Positions 34,579-46,084 of a DNA stretch of 64,000 nt are shown piece by piece (the stretch's first letter is position 1; each line of letters opens with the position of its first letter). Both the position numbers and the translations under genes were made by a program. The notes below the pieces were generated by a model that worked only from the letters and a program-made list of their open reading frames with translations, had not been told where the DNA came from and searched no databases. The DNA is from Morella rubra (lineage: Eukaryota; Streptophyta; Magnoliopsida; Fagales; Myricaceae): contig CM025853.1 in assembly GCA_003952965.2 (NCBI GenBank), forward strand, positions 4,609,604-4,673,603, read 5' to 3'.

Positions 34579-35482
34579 AGGCAAAAGCACCAGTACCATT
34601 CCATGCATGGCAGTTGTTTATGGTATTCCTGTAGAGGTACATTTTCTTTCATATGTATCCGTGTGTGTGGATTGTAATATCTCATGGCAGTTAATTTCTT
34701 TTGTGGACTATTGTATTTGCAAGAAATAAAATCATGCTCATGTACGTGTTCGTTCCGCGGCATTTCTACCATTTACCACTTTGAATCATCTTACCTGATC
34801 AGTTCCATCCTAACAAAATCTACTTCAATCAAGTGATGCTGCCATTTTGATGCTCCGAAAAATTACAGGTCATAATAATCTCTTAATAAAAAAGCGAAAA
34901 GCTAGGGATAGGAATAGTTTATTCTTAATTTATTCTTTCCTTTTTGTTCTGTCTTCAATTTTCGTTAATATCCCTTAAGACTTACATTGCTTTATCACTT
35001 ATTATTAATTCTGTGATGCTTTTGATAAGATAGGAGTATTGTTGTTGCTTAAATGTTCTTCCTAATTGAGAGCCATGTTCATAAAATCTGCTTGAAAATA
35101 GATCATAAATTGTTCTCTATATTAATTCAGATATCTAAACGTTGCTGTTAATTATCTCTTGTAGAAAAAAATTATATTTTATTTTCTCGTTTATATCGTT
35201 AGAATTATAGCATTTGCACTGACAATCCATAAATTAGGGCTTCTTTGAGTTTTAATGGAACACCATCATTTCACAAGATGCTAAAATTACATCATCCAGC
35301 ATAGGTTCATCTTGAGCTAGTTCACCCTAATGCATTCTGGTTAACGGATTACGGATCCTGAGTCCATATTCACATCTGAAAAAGCATCAAAAGGCCGACT
35401 AATACATTGGGCCCGTTACACATTTTTATGGCCCGATGAGAAAATAAAAGTTTAGAAAAAAAAAAAAAGATAAAAGAAGTAA
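34579..35482. repeat. DUF247 3' flank, paralogue of 7.9-8.5 kb, plus conserved spacer
   Basis: 34580-35320 matches the 3' flank of copy 1. From 35320 it continues uninterrupted where the 8.5-kb paralogue is cut by a CACTA terminus. 35345-35482 carries the conserved lead-in to the tRNA-like repeat (GAGTCCATATTCACATCT, GCCCGATGAGAAAATAAAAG, poly-A), also found at 36665-36778 and 51310-51440. No gene is seen. Confidence 0.6.
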
Positions 35483-35544
35483 TCCACTGCCGGGATTTGA
35501 ACCGGATTCTATGATCATTAGAATTGCCGTCGTGCTACAGTGGA
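35483..35544 (-). ncRNA. tRNA-like repeat, unit 1 (62 nt)
   Basis: On the minus strand it starts TCCACTG and ends CAGTGGA, a perfect 7-bp acceptor-type stem. It holds an A-box-like TAGCACGACGG, a stem-loop ATTCTA-ATGATCA-TAGAAT in the anticodon-arm position, and a B-box-like GGTTCAAATCC in the T-arm position. The D-arm and variable region are almost absent, so it is too short for a normal tRNA. Read literally the 7-nt loop centres on GAT. It is probably a tRNA-derived repeat; whether it is transcribed cannot be told from sequence. Confidence 0.5.
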
Positions 35545-35739
35545 TTTGTTGTTATGGTTTTGCTAATTAATTACCTGATTAACAACAAATCCAGAATACA
35601 TTTTATCGTCAATAAAATCCATTAGGTTCCAAATCTATTACTAACACTTAGTTTGGGAAAACCTATCTACAGATAGTAATTCCGCATGAACAAAAAGAGA
35701 TGTGTTTTTGTATTGAATGGTTTAAAGCATTATCAAATA

Positions 35740-36387
35740 TCCCTTCTAAAAAAAGGGATAAAAGGCGACTTGAACAAAAATAATAGCACGTTGTGACAGA
35801 GCTACAACAAGTTGGAGTCAAGTTTAAGGTTGGGTCAAGCAAGAAGTTATTAGACATATAATTCAGTAGCAGGATTCTCGAAATCTCGAGATTTGGCCCC
35901 CTTTTAAACTTCCAATCCGAAATATTGTCAACCTTGAGCAACGCTCCGATTCTAGCATTGCATGTAGGATTATGTTGTGCTCTTGCATCACCTTGTTAGC
36001 AGTCCTAAGGATGTGGACTTACTAGTCAAATGTGGAACTATTAAGAAGCAAGGTGACTTTAATGAAGGGACAAAGCATATTCACAATCTCTCCCGTTTGG
36101 CTTTTAACTACCATAATGACTTCTACTTTATTAGTCTTTGTGAAGATCTGAATACTTATTGCGGATCATCCTGGCATGAGTGGATGGCAAACTTGAAACA
36201 AAATTACTCTAACACAAAAGATGAGTTCAATTATTATCTCAATAAGTTAGGCAAAAGCAACACTGAAAATGTGATGATTTTCAACACTCCATGTGTGGCA
36301 GTTGTTTGTGGTATTGTTGTAGTTACACCTTTGCTTGTATATGTATCAGTCGGTATGGATTCTAATATGTCATGCTCCGCTACCTAA
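35740..36387 (+). pseudogene. DUF247 copy 7, C-terminal fragment
   Basis: Same upstream context as copy 2. Reads ELQQVGVKFKVGSSKKLLDI, a TAA, a damaged LEISRF block, then from 35977 an open 136-codon stretch: LLHHLVSSPKDVDLLVKCGT, HIHNLSRLAFNYHNDFYFIS, LCEDLNTYCGSSWHEWMANL. After KQNYSNT a deletion removes the usual membrane helix. The frame then runs into the downstream segment as CVAVVCGIVVVTPLLVYVSV, which is itself hydrophobic. N-terminal two-thirds absent. Confidence 0.82.
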
Positions 36388-36778
36388 TTCTGGGAGTGAA
36401 GAACTAGTTTTCTTCTATGATGTTTTTGATTAGACAAGATTGCTATTGTGTTTTAATCTTCTGTGATGGATGCTTTTAATTAGATAAGCGAATTGTTGTT
36501 GCAATCACTCCAAACGAATGGAGAATTTCTTATAAAATTCAGACACACGAATTTGTTGGGATAAATTCATCTCCCTCTCTGCCTCATTATGTTCTGTTTC
36601 TAATAAAATTGGGACACAAAGTGAACCAAATATGTTCCCTATATCTACACACTTTGACGGATGATGGATCCAGAGTCCATATTCACGTCTCAAAAAGCAC
36701 TGAAATGCCCACTAATATATTGGGAGCGTTATTGCCAGAATAGAAATTCAGAAAAAAATAAAATAAAATAAAAATTAT
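36388..36778. other. Spacer before tRNA-like unit 2
   Basis: Matches 50480-50690 (TGATGCTTTTGATTAGAC-type stretches, CACTCCAAA, ACACACGAATTTGTTG, CTCTCTGCCTCATTATGTTC) and then the conserved tRNA-like lead-in. No gene is seen. Confidence 0.5.
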
Positions 36779-36841
36779 TCCACTGGCGGGGTTTGAACCC
36801 GGATTCTATAATCATTAGAATTGCCATCGTGCTACAGCGGA
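36779..36841 (-). ncRNA. tRNA-like repeat, unit 2 (63 nt)
   Basis: Nearly identical to unit 1. Minus strand begins TCCGCTG and ends CAGTGGA (one G-T wobble in the stem), with TAGCACGATGG (A-box-like), the ATTCTA/TAGAAT arm with loop ATGATTA, and GGTTCAAACCCCG (B-box-like). The compensating wobble and retained arms in two copies suggest the fold was present in the ancestral repeat. Confidence 0.5.
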
Positions 36842-36981
36842 TTTTTTGTTTTGCTTGCGAATTAATAATCTACTTAATTGTAATATGAGATGGAAAGAAA
36901 TGCATATTTTGCACAGCCGCTCTCTCGCGTTAGTTCTCTCGACGTAGTCTTTTGAAATATCTAGGACCAAAAAAGTTATTT

Positions 36982-37030
36982 TCCGCTGCTGGGGTTTGAA
37001 CCCGGATTCAAAAGATGACGATTTGAATAG
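36982..37030 (-). repeat. tRNA-like repeat, unit 3 (partial)
   Basis: Only the 3' half is recognisable: minus strand GAATCCGGGTTCAAACCCCA then GCAGCGGAA. The anticodon-arm and 5' half are replaced by unrelated sequence. Confidence 0.45.
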
Positions 37031-37211
37031 CATTTTGGAAATATTATCAAAATCATCAGGAACATCGACCAATTTAGAGGTCTGGTTATGGACCCATGTT
37101 TTTTGTTTTCGACCGATACAAAAGAAAGTTTATTAGATCCCCAACTCTGGGCTACTGACACAATTCCAGGGGCACAATAAGAAAAGCAAATACGAGGAAG
37201 CGAAAAAGATT

Positions 37212-37261
37212 TCCGCTGCCAGGATTTGAACCGGGATTCATAATATCTGATAGAATTGACA
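37212..37261 (-). repeat. tRNA-like repeat, unit 4 (partial)
   Basis: Minus strand ATTCTATCAGATATTATGAA then CCCGGTTCAAATCCTGGCAG and CGGAA. The T-arm and 3' acceptor strand are kept, the middle arm is altered and the 5' acceptor strand is not found. Confidence 0.45.
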
Positions 37262-37269
37262 GTGTTCAA

Positions 37270-37814
37270 CTATTGTCAATTTCAAAAAAAACTTCCTAAT
37301 ATTATAAATGAACCAAGCAAACAATACTATTTTATGCTATCAGCATCCTCTATAATTTGTTACTCGAATTGCATGCTACAATTTAAAGATAGATAAACAT
37401 AATAAATAGACTCTGCACTATTTAGTATTATCTATAGAAATTTTTAAATAATATAAACCTTATTATTAGGTCTAACTATTATATTTATCTTTTAATTATA
37501 CCATATAATTCGAATAACAAATTATAGAAAATGCGGATCTCCATTTTACTTCATTTCTTGTAGAGTTTATCACTGTTGAAGTACACTTTACTAGGAAAAT
37601 TATTAACTGAAGCGCCGCCCTGCCCGCACTGTTTAAATGAATGTGGGACCGAGAACTCTTCTTTAATCTGTGGAGCGCACTACACGGTAATGGAGTTGTC
37701 CTTTAGTTTGTTTGTTTCTTTCTTTTTCCTGGCTTTATAAAATGGAATTCTTTTGTTTTCTTGTACGTTTTTAGCATTATAAAATGGACATGTACTTGAC
37801 TTGTCGCTTGACAA
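37270..37814. other. AT-rich upstream region of DUF247 copy 8
   Basis: No gene is seen. 37300-37550 is very AT-rich with no repeats I can pair. Two TATA-like sites, TTTATAAAATGG (about 37734) and ATTATAAAATGG (about 37776), precede the presumed first exon; either could be the promoter of copy 8. Confidence 0.4.
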
Positions 37815-38719
37815 TTGGCATTGCTTTGGCCATTGAGAGGAGCTTGTTTACTCCAAATAAAGAGAGGGAGCTCAGATCTCTTCTCGCTCATCAAAACTGC
37901 AACTTGTTCCACCGGAGCAAAGGTCTGTGCAACGTTTCCCGGCCGACAACAGAAGGTAAAACAAACTTACTTTCCTATACCATTTATCGTTGGTTATGCC
38001 TTTCTAAGATCTGACATAATCATTGCTTGGGTTTATATGCCTTAACATATCCTGAACCCTTCTGTAAAAGATCATGTCTCTTTTATGGAATATATTCTAG
38101 TCTCTGCCTATTTCTGTCTCTTTGAGAGTTCTCGTTGTACTTGTGATACTACTAATTGAAACTTTTTCCTGAGATAGTAGGATTTAAGTTCCAGGTTGCG
38201 ATATGTATAGAAACCGAGGAGCATTAGGAAAGCACCAATAGGTGAGAAAAAAAAACAAGAAAGCACAGAGAAAAATACAGGATGATATGAGAGCTCCCCA
38301 AAACTAAAAAACATACCTTTTAGCACCGTAAATGTTTTATCATCAAATCGCTGTTTGTGTCCATGGAGTTTTCCTCATTTCTCTTTGCACTCATGAGTTC
38401 AAAAATGAATTACTCTTTTGCCATTTGCTTACCATATTTGACTTCACCGCTAAAAGCAGGACAAAATATCGAGAACAATCCATATATAGATTGCATTTCC
38501 TCTAAGAAGTACCGTACTGTTATTTTCTGCACTTCTGTGTTTTACACATGAACTTGAATGAAAGCCGAATAACAGTAGACTGTCCAAAGCAATTAAACCA
38601 TGAACTCATGCAAGGCAATGAGCAAAACTGTTTAATTTCAGGGGTTATTATTAATTGTGGAGGGCTTGTCACTTGTGTTGATCATTTCTTTGGAATCTCA
38701 ATCTTATTTGATTGCACCA
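37815..38719 (+). promoter_or_regulatory. 5' module of DUF247 copy 8 with predicted 5'UTR intron (37956-38641)
   Basis: The first-exon match to 3215-3350 ends at AGAAG|GTAAAACAAAC (donor 37956). TTTAATTTCAG|GGG at 38641 is a good acceptor and is shared with 17737, giving a predicted intron of 686 bp. The intron includes the uninterrupted hAT target (TCGTTGTACTTG, about 38128). The start codon context GATTGCACCAATGG lies at about 38710-38723. Confidence 0.5.
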
Positions 38720-41095
38720 ATGGAAAGAGTTGGACAAAACAAAAGCAAACCAACAGAAGTTCTCACACTTCAGTGGACATAGAGAACCTTTTTCTCCATT
38801 GGCGAATTCAATCGAAGAGGAGTTGGAAAGCTTGCCTCCATTATCCAAAACATGTAGCATCTATAGAGCTCCTGAGCGACTATGTCATGGCAATGAAAGT
38901 ACTATACGCCTCACATAGTCTCCATTGGCCTGCTTCACCACTGTAAGGAATGCTTAAAGGCTATGGAAGAGCATAAAATGAGGTACATGAAAGCTTTTAT
39001 TGAACGGACAAAAAAGTATGGAGTTCTATATTCAACTTATAAAGGAGAAGGAAGCAAGAGTGCGTGATTGTTACTCAAAACCATTCAGTTTAATAGTGAT
39101 GAATTTGTCAAAATCATTCTGGTGGATGCTACCTACATTATTGAACTCTTTTTAAGGGTCTATTTCGAGAAATTGGATGATGAAAATGACTGTATGTTTT
39201 TATGGGATATAGGGGGCAACATGATATTGCTTGAAAATCAGCTTCCATTCTTCATCCTTGAAGATCTTTATGTCCAATCCTCCCAACATGACAATAGACC
39301 TTCCTTTCTCAAGCTTTCACATTGCTTCTTGAAACATGTCTGACCCGAACAGAGCAATAGAAGATCAAAAATTGGAGGTGATTTGTCCTGCCAAAATTGA
39401 ACATTTTGTTGATCTTCTATATATATACCTTGTAAGAAGGTGAATAAAAGGCAACTGGAAAGTACTATACGCCTCACATAGTCTCCATTGGCCTGCTTCA
39501 CCACTGTAAGGAATGCTTAAAGGCTATGGAAGAGCATAAAATGAGGTACATGATTGCTTTTATTGAACGGACAAAGAAAGTATGGAGTTCTATATTCAAC
39601 TTATAAAGGAGAAGGAAGCAGGAGTGTGCTGTTTGTGTGGTGTTACTCAGAGTTCAAAATGAATTACTCTTTTGCCATTTTGCACAATATTTGACTTTAA
39701 TAGTGATGAATTATGTCTGGAAGAATTGTAGGTGGACTCATGCTACAAAACTTTTAATTTCTTTTACTTGTCACTTTTTGATTAAGGCACCAATGTTGGC
39801 TTTTTTACAAGAACTTTTTTCTCCATTGGTGAATGATTGGAAAATGACTATAGAGCTCCTGAGTACTATGTCATGGCAATGAACTATAGCCTCACATAGT
39901 TCCATTGGCCCGCTTCACCATGTAAGGATAAAGGCTATGGAGGCATAAAATGAGGTACATGAAAGCTTTTATTGAACGGACCAAGAAAGTATGGAGTTCT
40001 AATTCAACTTATAAAGGAGAAGGAAGCTGCGTGGTTGTTACTCAGAAACCATTCAGTTTAATAGCGATGAGTTTGTCAAAATTTCTGGTGGATGCTACCT
40101 ACATTATTGAACTTTTTTTAAGGGTCATTGGATGATGAAAATGACTGTGAATAGAACATCTTGAAAATCAGCTTCCATTCTTCATCTTGAAGATCTTTAT
40201 GAATCCTCCCAGCATGATGATAGACCTTCCTTTCTCAAGCTTTCACATTGCTTCTTGAAACATGTCAGTGACTTGATTAGAGCAATAGAAGATCAAAAAT
40301 TGGAGGTGATTTGTCCTGCCAAAATTGAACATTTTTGTTGATCTTCTAAGACGACTATATATACCTTGTAAGAAGGTGAATAAAAGGCAACTTAAAACAA
40401 TGACGACCCCCCCTCCGTGACAAAACTACACCAAGCTGGAGTGGAACAGAAGATAAAAAAATTAGAGGTAATTGATTCCAAAAATCGAACATTTTGTTGA
40501 TGTTGTAAGACAACTCTATATACCTTGTAAGAAGGTGGAAGAAAGGCAACTTGAAACAATATCGGTCCCCTCTGTGACAAAACTGCACCAAGCTGGAGTC
40601 AAGTTTATGGTAGGGTCAAGTTGCAATTTATTGGATATACATTTCGAGAGAGGGGTTCTCGAAATCCCAAGATTTGATTTAGGCTATTCTTTAATAACTG
40701 TAATCCGAAACATCATGGTCTTTGAGAAATACTCCGCTGCGAAGTGTTACATGAATGATTATGTTGTCCTTTTGAGTCGACTCATTATCACTCCCAAGGA
40801 TGTGAACTTACTGGTCAAATATGGAGCTATGGAGAAACGAAGACACATCAACGAAGGGGCAAATTGTAATCAAAACATCTCTATAGGTTCTATTTTTGAA
40901 TATGAGAACTTCCACTTCACTGGCCTTTGTGAAGCCCAGAACAATTACTGCAAAGCATCCTGGTATGGGTGGAAGGCAAACTTGAAACAAACATTACTTC
41001 AACACACCATGGGCGATCATTTCTTTTGTTGCCACTGTTGTTCTCCTTGTACACACTCTAATACAGGGGGGGAGTTCAATTATCTCCCTAAGGTA
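38720..41095 (+). pseudogene. DUF247 copy 8, rearranged and multiply broken
   Basis: ATG at 38720 is followed by an in-frame TAG after about 20 codons. Other frames keep LPPLSKTCSIYRAPERLCHG. 39068-39343 keeps FNSDEFVKIILVDATYIIEL, MILLENQLPFFILEDLY. The same gene portion then recurs: 39466-39640 repeats 38897-39060, and 39880-40400 repeats 38897-39430 with many small deletions. 40445-41095 supplies a C-terminal half (EHFVDVVRQLYIPCKKVEER, VTKLHQAGVKFMVGSS, PKDVNLLVKYG, GLCEAQNNYCKASWYGW). A 1-base insertion near 40990 (AAACAAACATTACTTC) puts the membrane helix out of frame. It cannot encode a normal DUF247 protein. Confidence 0.86.
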
Positions 41096-41099
41096 GACA

Positions 41100-42235
41100 A
41101 AAGCAACATTTAATGTGATTTTTTTCAACACTCCATGCAGGACAGTTGTTTGTGGTATTGCAGTAAGCGGTAGCTTGTAGTTATAGTACCATTGCTTGTA
41201 TACGTATCTGTGAAGGACTGGTTTTCTTCATTCTGTGATGCTTTTAATTTGATATATAGAACTGTTTGTGGCATGCCTGAATGTACTTCTTCCTAATTTA
41301 GCACCATGCTCATAAAATCTAATTGAAAATAGATCATGTATTGTTTTCTTTATTGAAAATAGATCATACAGACTGATTAGAAATTTGGATGAAATTCTAG
41401 ACTCTGATTGATCACTTTGGTTGTGATTTGTTTAATTTAGAGTTCATAATTGGCTGTCAGTGACTAAACACAAGTGGCTTGCAGTCAGTAAAGTGAACGC
41501 CTTTAGTTGAGAAAGTGCTACTCAACTTTTTGAGCGAACACTTGGCCTGATCTATTATTGTGTTCATACTTTTGTCTCCAAAATTATTTGCATCTTTCCC
41601 ATTAACTTTTATAACATATCGGTGAGTTCTGTCATCTCCATATATAAGCTAACCTAGGTGACACAACACTAAAATGTGATTGTTTCAATACTCCAATATG
41701 CATGGCAATTGTTTGTGGTATTGTTGTAGTTATACCTTCATTTGCTTGTGTATGTATCGACTGTCTGTGCGTGCGGAATATTTTAATTAATATCTCATGC
41801 TCCGCTATCTATTTGTGAAGAACTAGTTTTCTTATGAGATGCTTTTGATTAGAGATGACTATTTTTATTGCATGTAATCAATCCAGTTGCGATTGTCCTA
41901 GCATAAAGTTTACCCAGTACTTACACTTAAATGTTCTTACTAATTTAGCATCATGCTAATAAATTATGCTTTACTCAAGTTAAGCTCCCCATATTGATAC
42001 TCCACAACAGAGGGGAAAAAAAGACAAATTTTGGTTTGAAAATGTCTATCTCTTTGATTCCTACTCGACCGCTCTCTTGAGTTAATTAGTTCTCCCGGTA
42101 CATCTCGAAAGATGTCAATATATAGTACTCGACCCACAGTCCACATTGACGACTCGAAAGGAACAAAAGACCAGTTGTTGGAATGTACATGAAGCTGCTC
42201 TTTTATCTTATTTAGTTTCATTTGTTTACTCCTAA
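41100..42235. other. 3' flank of DUF247 copy 8 with a further 3'-end remnant
   Basis: Conserved DUF247 downstream sequence, then at about 41620-41830 a second copy of the family's 3' end (GTGAGTTCTGTCATCTCCAT, AAATGTGATTGTTTCAATAC, GCATGGCAATTGTTTGTGGT), the relic of another gene reduced to its tail. The rest is AT-rich spacer with no gene seen. Confidence 0.55.
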
Positions 42236-42966
42236 AACTATTATTTGAAGTAAAATTTTTTATTGAATCATATTTAGGAAATTTTTTTTCAGTTATTCTT
42301 TTAAAATATTTATTTAAAAGAATATTTTATAATGTTGACTCAACTTAATGATTTATGTATTTACATTAAAAAAAACAATTAATACGCGCTATGGATTAAA
42401 CAATTAGGTTTCACAAGAAATAAAATCTCATCTATCAAAATCTATTTGTAAATAATATAAAATAATCATATACACCCTTCAAATTAAAAAAATTATTCAA
42501 TCAAAGACTGATCATATGACATTTTCCTCATTTTTGACTTTTTGAATATGTTAAGTTTGATTTTGACTTCTATTTGATGTGGCCTTTAAATCATGAAATT
42601 TATTCTACAAGCAAACAAAGGGACCCTAAAATCAAAAGATCAACTTGAACGGGTCTGGGAAGATATCCTGCTTATAATTATCAAATTCATTAGTAACATC
42701 GACCAACTAGATATCTGGTTATGTACACAACTAATGCTCCTGAACTTTGAACGAAATGTCTTTGAAATTTTTTGGATCTTTCCGAACTTTTGTAACATGT
42801 TTGTGCTACTTCTTTGAACTTGCTGCCCGTAAAGAAAGGGAACTCGGGAAAAAGCGAGTAAGAAATACGGACACCCTACCAAAGGCTGCCACAGCCCACG
42901 CATATGTCCACCCACCAATTTTGATCGTGAATTGTGAAAATTTAAATGACTGCATATTTAATAAAC
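42236..42966. repeat. Spacer block paralogous to 18617-19419
   Basis: Same sequence order as the 18.6-kb block (TTATTGAATCATATTTAGGA through CACCCTACCAAAGGCTGCCA), leading into the middle of a DUF247 gene. Contains short non-conserved ORFs only. Confidence 0.72.
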
Positions 42967-44069
42967 CAGCACTACAAGAAATTCGGGCTTTTGGGATGGA
43001 GGGGAGGCGTCCCAAAAGAGCTTTTAGGACGGGTTTATGGCGTCCCAAAGCTTTGTCCCAATAGCCGCGTCCCAGAAGGTTTCTGAGGCACTAAATTGCA
43101 GCCTAACCCAAATTCTAGTAGTCCGAACTAAAAATATCATAGTTTGGACTGAAGGTCCGAATCCGTCCCAAAAGACCCACTTCCAGCGATCTGCGTCCGA
43201 ACTACAAACCAGTTCGGACTACTATCAAACGGGTAAACAGTTTGGACATGGAACTAATAGTCCTAACTGGGTCATAGTTTGAACAAACCCAAACTTAGTC
43301 CGAACTTCAATAGTCTGAACAAACATAAACTAGTTCGAACCGCAAACATAAGTCCGAATGGACTTTCAGTTCGAACCAGTATAAATTCGTCCGAACTTAA
43401 TGTAAGTGCCAACATTAAAACCGAAGTCCGAACTAAAATGGTTCGAACCATAAAACTTAGTCCAAACTATTATGAAGTTTCAACTGCCCGAGTTTAGTGC
43501 GAACTGAAAATAAAGTTTGAACGGCTCAAAATACAGTTCGGACTACTGGTGTTCGGACTTATGTTCGAACTTAGTATATATTTGTTGTAACTAATAAAAT
43601 GATGTTGGAACTTAGCGAGTTTGGACTTGTAGAGTTTAGGTTCGAACGTTATAGTTTTAGTCCGAACCACTGTTATCGGACCCGATAGAAGTCGGTTCGA
43701 ACTTGTATTATATAAGTCCCAACTGGGACCTGTAATTTTATACATGTTCAAACTTGGAAAACGTAGGTTCGAAATGAGACCTGTAATTTATGCAGAATCT
43801 CAAAAAATTAAAACCAAAATACCTCAATAAACCCATACATAAATGTGCTACAATAGATTACAAAGTACTATCATCCATACAAGAAATCAATACAGGTCTT
43901 CATAAGTCAAAGTTACAAAAATAACATCATTCTCCAAATGTTAAACATTGTTTATAATGTAATGGTACTAGGCAAACATAAATCTAAAATAACATATGTC
44001 CAAAATAAGCATCAATCTAAACTAACATAAGTCCAACCAAAACAATATAAGTCACATTGTCCAACAATG

Positions 44070-45300
44070 GATATGGGAATAGGGTCTACAAACCGTGGGA
44101 GGAGTTTGCCATGAAATCATTCATGCGCTCCCTCATTTCCCTCATCAATCTGTCCTCCAACTCCTTCATTTCTTGTTGTCGCTCAGCTCGCATGCGCTCC
44201 ATCTCTGCTTCCGCTCTATTCTCATCTGCTCTACCTCAGCTTCCGTTCCGCTTTCAATCTATCTATCTCCAGCTGTGCCTCTCTTAATTGTCGTGCTACA
44301 CTGGTGGATGATGAACCCGAGGTTCTTGGAGGCTTCACTGCTCGCCCCAACCCCTCACATAACCAGGCTTGGGGCCTAGGACCTGATGGAGGATATCAAT
44401 GTCGGTGTAGGACCTCCCATCTGAGATAGCTTGCTCTTGCAATTCCCTCATCTTTTCTGCAAAAAACGTGCCATAAGATGAATCATTAATATTAATGTTA
44501 CATTCATTTGATATATATATATATATAATATCAATTATAATATGTGACAAATGAAAAGGACTCTACAAGTGATAGCTGTAGTAAATCCGGCAGCATAACG
44601 GCTATAGTAGGACTATTCTTGAGTACAAAAATGTCATATAGCTACCAACACAAGCAACAAAGTATTCCAATAACTTCGAGAGAACCACTAACCAGCACAA
44701 TCAAGTACCAACACAACACCAACCAACAGATCTATTACCAAGTACAACCACCAAGGATGACAATAACTATTAACAGTTTGAAACAAAAATCATACCAAAT
44801 GGGTCAATGTAAGTGTACTCACATGATTGTCCTTAGCAACATCAGACAACCAGTCCCCATTTTTTCGCTTGTGGGATGCAGCATACAATTCAGCAGGCCC
44901 AATCTCTGAAGTTACAGAGGGGAAATTTCCTAGAGAATTACGTAACAAGTTAGTAATGAAGTAAATAAACATAGCAATATACAAGTAAGAATTATATCAC
45001 TTACCAACACTTTTCGATATCGAGCAAACATCCTCGTACCCACTGTGTGGAAAACCGTCAAGCCCTTTCTATTTTTAGTGTTTACTTTACACTTTTCCTG
45101 GAAACAGTTTCATGATAAATGGTTAAACGCGTTCGGAATTACTAATTGTACTCAAAGATATACATGTACCTCATATTTTGGATCAGCAAACATGTCACAA
45201 ATTTTGCCCAGGTATCTTCATCCATGTCTGGATGGGGGTGTCGAACAACCACCACTTCCTTATTCCCTCCCACTTTTATAAGTTCGAAAAGCATGTTCTG
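44070..45300 (-). pseudogene. Transposase_24-like gene remnant of the CACTA element
   Basis: Minus-strand pieces in order: a DEDTWAKF then DMFADPKYEV block with a 1-base frame break (about 45230-45180), RYRKV-like sequence near 45040, GPAELYAASHKRKNGDWLSD then VAKDNH (44910-44810), and MRELQEQAISDGRSYTDIDI then LHQVLGPKPGYVRGWG (44450-44340). These are the usual blocks of the Transposase_24 C-terminal region, separated by gaps that may be introns. A coiled-coil-like tail, rich in Glu/Arg/Met on this strand, follows to about 44100 (family LQ/E-rich end). An upstream exon could lie near 45.8-46.0 kb. Confidence 0.7.
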
Positions 45301-46032
45301 ACTTCAGAGTAAATGTTTAAACATACGTGACACAAGTTCCAACAATAATCTCATCAGTTCCCACCATATATCTCATGCAATAGAATTCAATTTGAACAAT
45401 ATATCAGGAGTTGACAGAGTTGCAAAGCACAGTTACAACAGATAAATATTCAGTTCGAACCAATATAAATAAGTTTTAACAGACAAATATTCAGTTCGGA
45501 CCAATATAAATATGTTTCAACAGACAAATATGTAGTTCGAACTACAGCGGACAGACCCAAATTCTGCAGAAACCCAACGACTGAACAACCACAACAAGGA
45601 CCCCCAACCACGAAATAACAAGTTGGAAGCATGTAAAAGACATAGGGATTTCATCCAGACACCAAACCTGGTTGGGGATTTCAGCAAATCGTACAAATTC
45701 TTGAGGTTTCCTCCCAAAATAGCTCATACAAAATTAACCTTCGAATCAACAACATTCAAAGGAGAGGAGAAACAAAAACTGAAGTAGATGTGAAACGAAC
45801 ATACCTCAATGGAACTTCTGACCGGAGCTTGGCCAGAAACAACCTCCCCAAATGCCCTCACACCCACGCTCACCCACAACACCTCAAACCCACAAAACCA
45901 CGAAGATATCAAGATCTTCCGAGCCACCCAAGACCCAATCTCCCCACAAATTCGATTACAATGTTCTCTTCGGTGTTCTCCTCGGTCACCACAACCCTAG
46001 AATCTCCCTAGCCTAAAGTTCCCCTTCTGTTC

Positions 46033-46070
46033 AGCAGCTTCGTGCACAAATGGGTTTGCACGAAGCTGCT
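46033..46070. repeat. Perfect 14-bp stem hairpin in the CACTA element
   Basis: AGCAGCTTCGTGCA (46033-46046) and its exact inverse complement (46057-46070) surround a 10-nt loop. It lies upstream of the minus-strand transposase relic and just outside the dense TTCGAAC arrays. Function unknown. Confidence 0.8.
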
Positions 46071-46084
46071 AAGTTTTTTTTTAA

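Noticed and set aside
35483..35544. Functional nuclear tRNA-Ile or tRNA-Glu gene
   Set aside because: Too short, without a proper D-arm or variable loop, and other copies are partial. Kept as a tRNA-like repeat only.
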